DNA of 7,176 nucleotides from Streptosporangiaceae bacterium (GTDB taxonomy: Bacteria; Actinomycetota; Actinomycetes; Streptosporangiales; Streptosporangiaceae). The DNA is taken from assembly GCA_030039095.1 (NCBI GenBank), contig JASHQP010000424.1, forward strand, positions 1 through 7,176, in the 5' to 3' direction. This document shows, in pieces, positions 5,015 to 7,176 of the stretch. The position numbers and the translations under genes are program-made. Below the pieces are notes generated by a model that was given only the letters and a program-made list of their open reading frames with translations, did not search any database and was not told the DNA's origin. The stretch's first letter is position 1. Every line of letters begins with the position of its first letter.

Positions 5015-6544
5015 TCAGCCGCGCTCGACGGCCGTGCCCAGCAGCCCGAGCGGCGGGGAGCCGAGGCTGAGCAGTGCCGAGTGGAACCTGTGCAGTGAAA
5101 AGCCCGCGCCCCATTCCTTCCTGGCCCTCTCGCGCAGGTCCATGATCTCCAGTTTGCCCCAGGTGTAGCGGCCGTAGGTGGGATCGAACGTCGCCCGGCG
5201 CGCCTCGGAGAGCGCGGCCGCCCCGGCCAGGTGGGTGTCCGCCTCGAACCGGCGGGCACCGTCGGCCACCGTCATGCCCGCGGTGTGCACGCCGATCGCG
5301 CAGGCCAGCCGGGACACCCGGACCAGAGCCTCGAGCCACACGCCGATCGCGAACCGGGGGTCGTCGGCGCGGAAGCCCTCCTCCACGCACAGTTCCTCCG
5401 CGTAGTGCGCCCAGCCTTCGATGAACGCGGAGGAGTGCAGGGTCCGGCGGACCTGGGTGGGCGCGCGGCGGATCGCGCGGCCGTGCGAGAAATGCCCGGG
5501 CGCGACCTCGTGCACCGTGATGCCGGGCAGCGTGGTCTCGCTGAACACCTCGAGCCACTCCTCCTTGTCCTGGTCGGGCCATGACTCCTCGGGCGGGGTG
5601 ATGTGGTACCACGACGGGCCCTCCGGCTCTCCGGGGGCCGCCGGGGACATCATCGCCATCGCCCAGCGCCGCGACTCGGGCGAGGGCCCCACCCGGCACT
5701 CGCCGTCGTCGTAGGGCACCAGGTGGTGTTCGGTCGTGAACGCGATAGCGAGCTCGGTCCAGCGCCGCGCCGCCTCGATGACGCCACCGGCGTCCGGATG
5801 ATCGCGCACAAGCTCGCGCGCCACCTCGAGCGGCGGGCGGCCCGGGTCCACCCGGGCGCAGCTCTCGGCGAGCAGCGCGGTCAGGCGGTCCCGCTCCGCG
5901 TCGGCGCGCTCGCTCAGCTTGCCCAGGTCCACCGGCATGCCCTCGGCGCTGGTCATGATCGAGGTGAGCCCGGCCGAGCCGAGGGCGGCGTCTGGGTCGC
6001 CGTCGGCGACCGCCCGCTCGATGTGCGCCACCAGGCGGGCGTGCGCCGCGAGCGCAGCGCTCCTGAGCTGGGTGTCGGCGGCCGCGGGGACGCCGGCCGC
6101 CAGGCCGCGGATGGCGTCGGCGAGCGCGGCGGCTACCGGCGCGCTGACCAGATCGAGGGTCTCGACCGCGGTGTCGATGGCCGCCGGCCATCCGGCCAGG
6201 TGCGCCGTGCGGGCCTCGTCGCGCTGCTGCCGCGGCGCGTATTCCCGGTCGTAGCAGGCCAGGTCCAGCTCGGCCAGGTGCACGAGGGGGTTGCGGCGGT
6301 GCATCTGCTGCTCGCCGAGCCAGACCCGGGCGGCGTGCTCGAACGTGGCGAGGTGTGCCTCATCGTGCGCGTCGTCCAGTGCCGGGCCGGCCGCCGCGGC
6401 ATCCGCCAGCCTGGCGAGCCCCGCGAGCACGCCGTCGCGGGACAGGTCCTGGATCCGGCCGTCGTACTCGTGCCGCCCGGTCTCTCGCATCTCGGCCATG
6501 GCGAGATCGCAGACCGCGCGCAGCCGCGGGGTTAGATCATCCAT
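5015..6544 (-). CDS. DUF885 family protein, zinc-metallopeptidase-like
   Basis: The 509-aa product, beginning MDDLTPRLRAVCDLAMAEMR, is a full-length DUF885 protein with no signal peptide. The zinc-site signature HEVAPGH is at residues 345-351 (His345, Glu346, His351), followed by the second family motif FIEGWAHYAEEL at about 374-385, whose Glu residues are candidates for the third ligand. A YTWGKLEIMDLR stretch (about 460-471) is also typical. Most members read HExxPGHH; here the second His is Phe352. DUF885 proteins resemble gluzincin peptidases (M32-like fold) and are presumed peptidases, but the substrate is unknown. The ATG at 6544 is preferred over the upstream in-frame start at 6664, because the extra 40 residues would be translated from the His-tail repeats of the preceding gene. 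No ribosome binding site precedes 6544; a leaderless transcript is possible. The upstream DUF4232 gene ends 34 bp away. Confidence 0.9.
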   Translation of the reverse strand: MDDLTPRLRAVCDLAMAEMRETGRHEYDGRIQDLSRDGVLAGLARLADAAAAGPALDDAHDEAHLATFEHAARVWLGEQQMHRRNPLVHLAELDLACYDREYAPRQQRDEARTAHLAGWPAAIDTAVETLDLVSAPVAAALADAIRGLAAGVPAAADTQLRSAALAAHARLVAHIERAVADGDPDAALGSAGLTSIMTSAEGMPVDLGKLSERADAERDRLTALLAESCARVDPGRPPLEVARELVRDHPDAGGVIEAARRWTELAIAFTTEHHLVPYDDGECRVGPSPESRRWAMAMMSPAAPGEPEGPSWYHITPPEESWPDQDKEEWLEVFSETTLPGITVHEVAPGHFSHGRAIRRAPTQVRRTLHSSAFIEGWAHYAEELCVEEGFRADDPRFAIGVWLEALVRVSRLACAIGVHTAGMTVADGARRFEADTHLAGAAALSEARRATFDPTYGRYTWGKLEIMDLRERARKEWGAGFSLHRFHSALLSLGSPPLGLLGTAVERG

Positions 6545-6551
6545 GGCCCGA

Positions 6552-6582
6552 ACGCTACCGCTGGCGCCGTCGGCGGGGTCAG
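6552..6582 (-). promoter_or_regulatory. Possible leaderless promoter of the DUF885 gene
   Basis: TAGCGT (complement of 6552-6557) fits the actinobacterial -10 pattern TANNNT and is 7 bases from the A of the ATG at 6544, the distance expected when transcription begins at the start codon. A weak -35-like CTGACC (complement of 6577-6582) is 19 bases upstream, overlapping the stop of the DUF4232 gene. The absence of any GGAGG-like site supports leaderless initiation; coupling to the upstream gene is the alternative. Confidence 0.35.
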
Positions 6583-7176
6583 GGAACCCGGCCTCCCTTG
6601 GGTGTCCAGTGCGCCCGGTGCCTCCCGTGGGCCCCATGCGTCCCGTGGGCTCCGTGGGCCCCATGCGTCCCGTGGGCTCCGTGGGTTCCGTGGGTCCAGC
6701 CGGTTCCGCGCATGCCGCGTCCCGGCCGCACCGGCTGCACGGTCAGGGTCGAGGCACCCGCGCAGGCGAGAAACGAATGCCTTACGTAGTCGTAGCCACG
6801 CTGCCGGGGTGCCCGCACCCGGAGCCAGCGGGCAGCGACCGGACGGCACCGGGCCGGAGGGTAGTCCGAGGCGGAGGCGACGAGCAGCCAGGCGTGCGCG
6901 GTCTCGCCGGGCGCGAGAAGGACCCGGCGGACCCGCAGGCCGACGTACCTCGTGACCAGCCCGCCGATCCTGCGCCCTCCGGGACCGGTGACGAACGCCA
7001 CACCCGGGTAGCCGGCCAGGCGGCAGCTTGCCCAGGTGCCGTTCGTGAAGTCGACCGGCAGGTACTCGGAGCCGGCCGCTACCCCGGCGGCCGCGGTGTC
7101 GAGGGTCACCAGCAGGCCCGGCGCCCGGCATGCGGCCACGGGTGGCCAGCGCGCCGGGGCGCAGGCGAGCAGCGCG
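6579..7176 (-). CDS. DUF4232 domain protein with Gly-X-His tail (5'-truncated)
   Basis: The frame is open to the right edge, so the N-terminus is missing. The first visible residues, ALLACAPARWPPVAAC, could be the end of a signal peptide or lipobox (LLAC), which would make it an exported or lipid-anchored protein. From the GTG at 7139 (internal, counted here as residue 1), residues 4-135 match DUF4232: VTLDTAAAGVAAGSEYLPVD, FTNGTWASCRLAGYPGVAFV, GRRIGG, LLAPGETAHAWLLV, and paired cysteines (Cys4/Cys39 and Cys98/Cys126) likely to form disulfides. Residues 150-177 form a tail with ten histidines at exact three-residue spacing in Gly-Thr/Ala-His triplets, flanked by Trp-Thr on both sides. DUF4232 proteins are common secreted actinobacterial proteins of unknown role. 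The tail suggests metal or pH-dependent binding, which is inference. Confidence 0.85.
   Translation of the reverse strand, partial: ALLACAPARWPPVAACRAPGLLVTLDTAAAGVAAGSEYLPVDFTNGTWASCRLAGYPGVAFVTGPGGRRIGGLVTRYVGLRVRRVLLAPGETAHAWLLVASASDYPPARCRPVAARWLRVRAPRQRGYDYVRHSFLACAGASTLTVQPVRPGRGMRGTGWTHGTHGAHGTHGAHGAHGTHGAHGRHRAHWTPKGGRVP
6609..6692 (-). repeat. 9-bp coding repeat (Gly-X-His) with 27-bp perfect copies
   Basis: About nine 9-bp units (GGN-RCN-CAY pattern on the minus strand) encode the triplet tail of the DUF4232 protein. Two perfect 27-bp copies lie head to tail at 6627-6653 and 6654-6680, showing recent duplication of a three-unit block; outer units are degenerate. Repeats of this kind can change length by slippage in whole codons. 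Confidence 0.88.

Noticed and set aside
4977..6191. 404-codon minus-strand frame and a 310-codon plus-strand frame (5603-6535) over the DUF885 gene
   Set aside because: Both give Arg/Gly/Ala/Pro-rich translations overlapping a recognised full-length gene whose motifs are in another frame.
6545..6664. Upstream start at 6664 for the DUF885 protein, adding a Gly-Pro-Thr collagen-like N-terminus
   Set aside because: The extension overlaps the repeat-coding tail of the DUF4232 gene in another frame and lies ahead of the normal family beginning at MDDLTPRL.

Overview
The window is about 70% G+C by eye, with G/C-rich third codon positions and strong GGAGG-type ribosome binding sites. Its gene families (PucR regulator, DUF6295, DUF1707, PCu(A)C lipoprotein, DUF4232, actinobacterial-type sliding clamp) point to a chromosomal segment of a high-GC actinomycete, probably from the Streptomyces / Streptosporangiales / Actinomadura side of the phylum. 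No transposase, phage gene, tRNA, rRNA or CRISPR array is visible.

Left part (1-2268): the 3' part of a PucR-type regulator (+) converges on a 71-aa two-helix membrane protein (-). The small gene is divided by a 180-bp divergent intergenic region, holding two small inverted repeats, from a two-gene operon (+): a dienelactone-hydrolase-family enzyme and an 86-aa DUF6295 protein, 13 bp apart.

Middle (2269-4203): a second-type DNA polymerase III beta clamp (dnaN paralog, +) stands alone, away from any dnaA/recF context. It carries two linker-like insertions and is preceded by a long, nearly perfect inverted repeat ending just before its ribosome binding site. It converges on a DUF1707 membrane protein (-), whose upstream region has an A+T-rich patch with a GATATATC palindrome and a possible promoter.

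Right part (4204-7176), all on the - strand and read from right to left: a 5'-truncated DUF4232 exported-type protein with a C-terminal Gly-X-His triplet tail, a 509-aa DUF885 metallopeptidase-like protein that looks leaderless, and a PCu(A)C-type copper-chaperone lipoprotein with a degenerate metal motif. The lipoprotein's stop codon lies inside the first unit (in its reading direction) of a 3 x 23-bp tandem repeat.

Most genes look like ordinary actinobacterial housekeeping or accessory genes, and I see no single obvious new multi-gene system. The best leads are the isolated clamp paralog with its inverted-repeat leader, the His-periodic tail on the DUF4232 protein, and the tandem repeat that contains the stop of the copper-chaperone-like gene. 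Two envelope proteins with possible metal-binding features (the His-tail DUF4232 protein and the PCu(A)C-like lipoprotein) lie in the same strand block, but a functional link is only inference.
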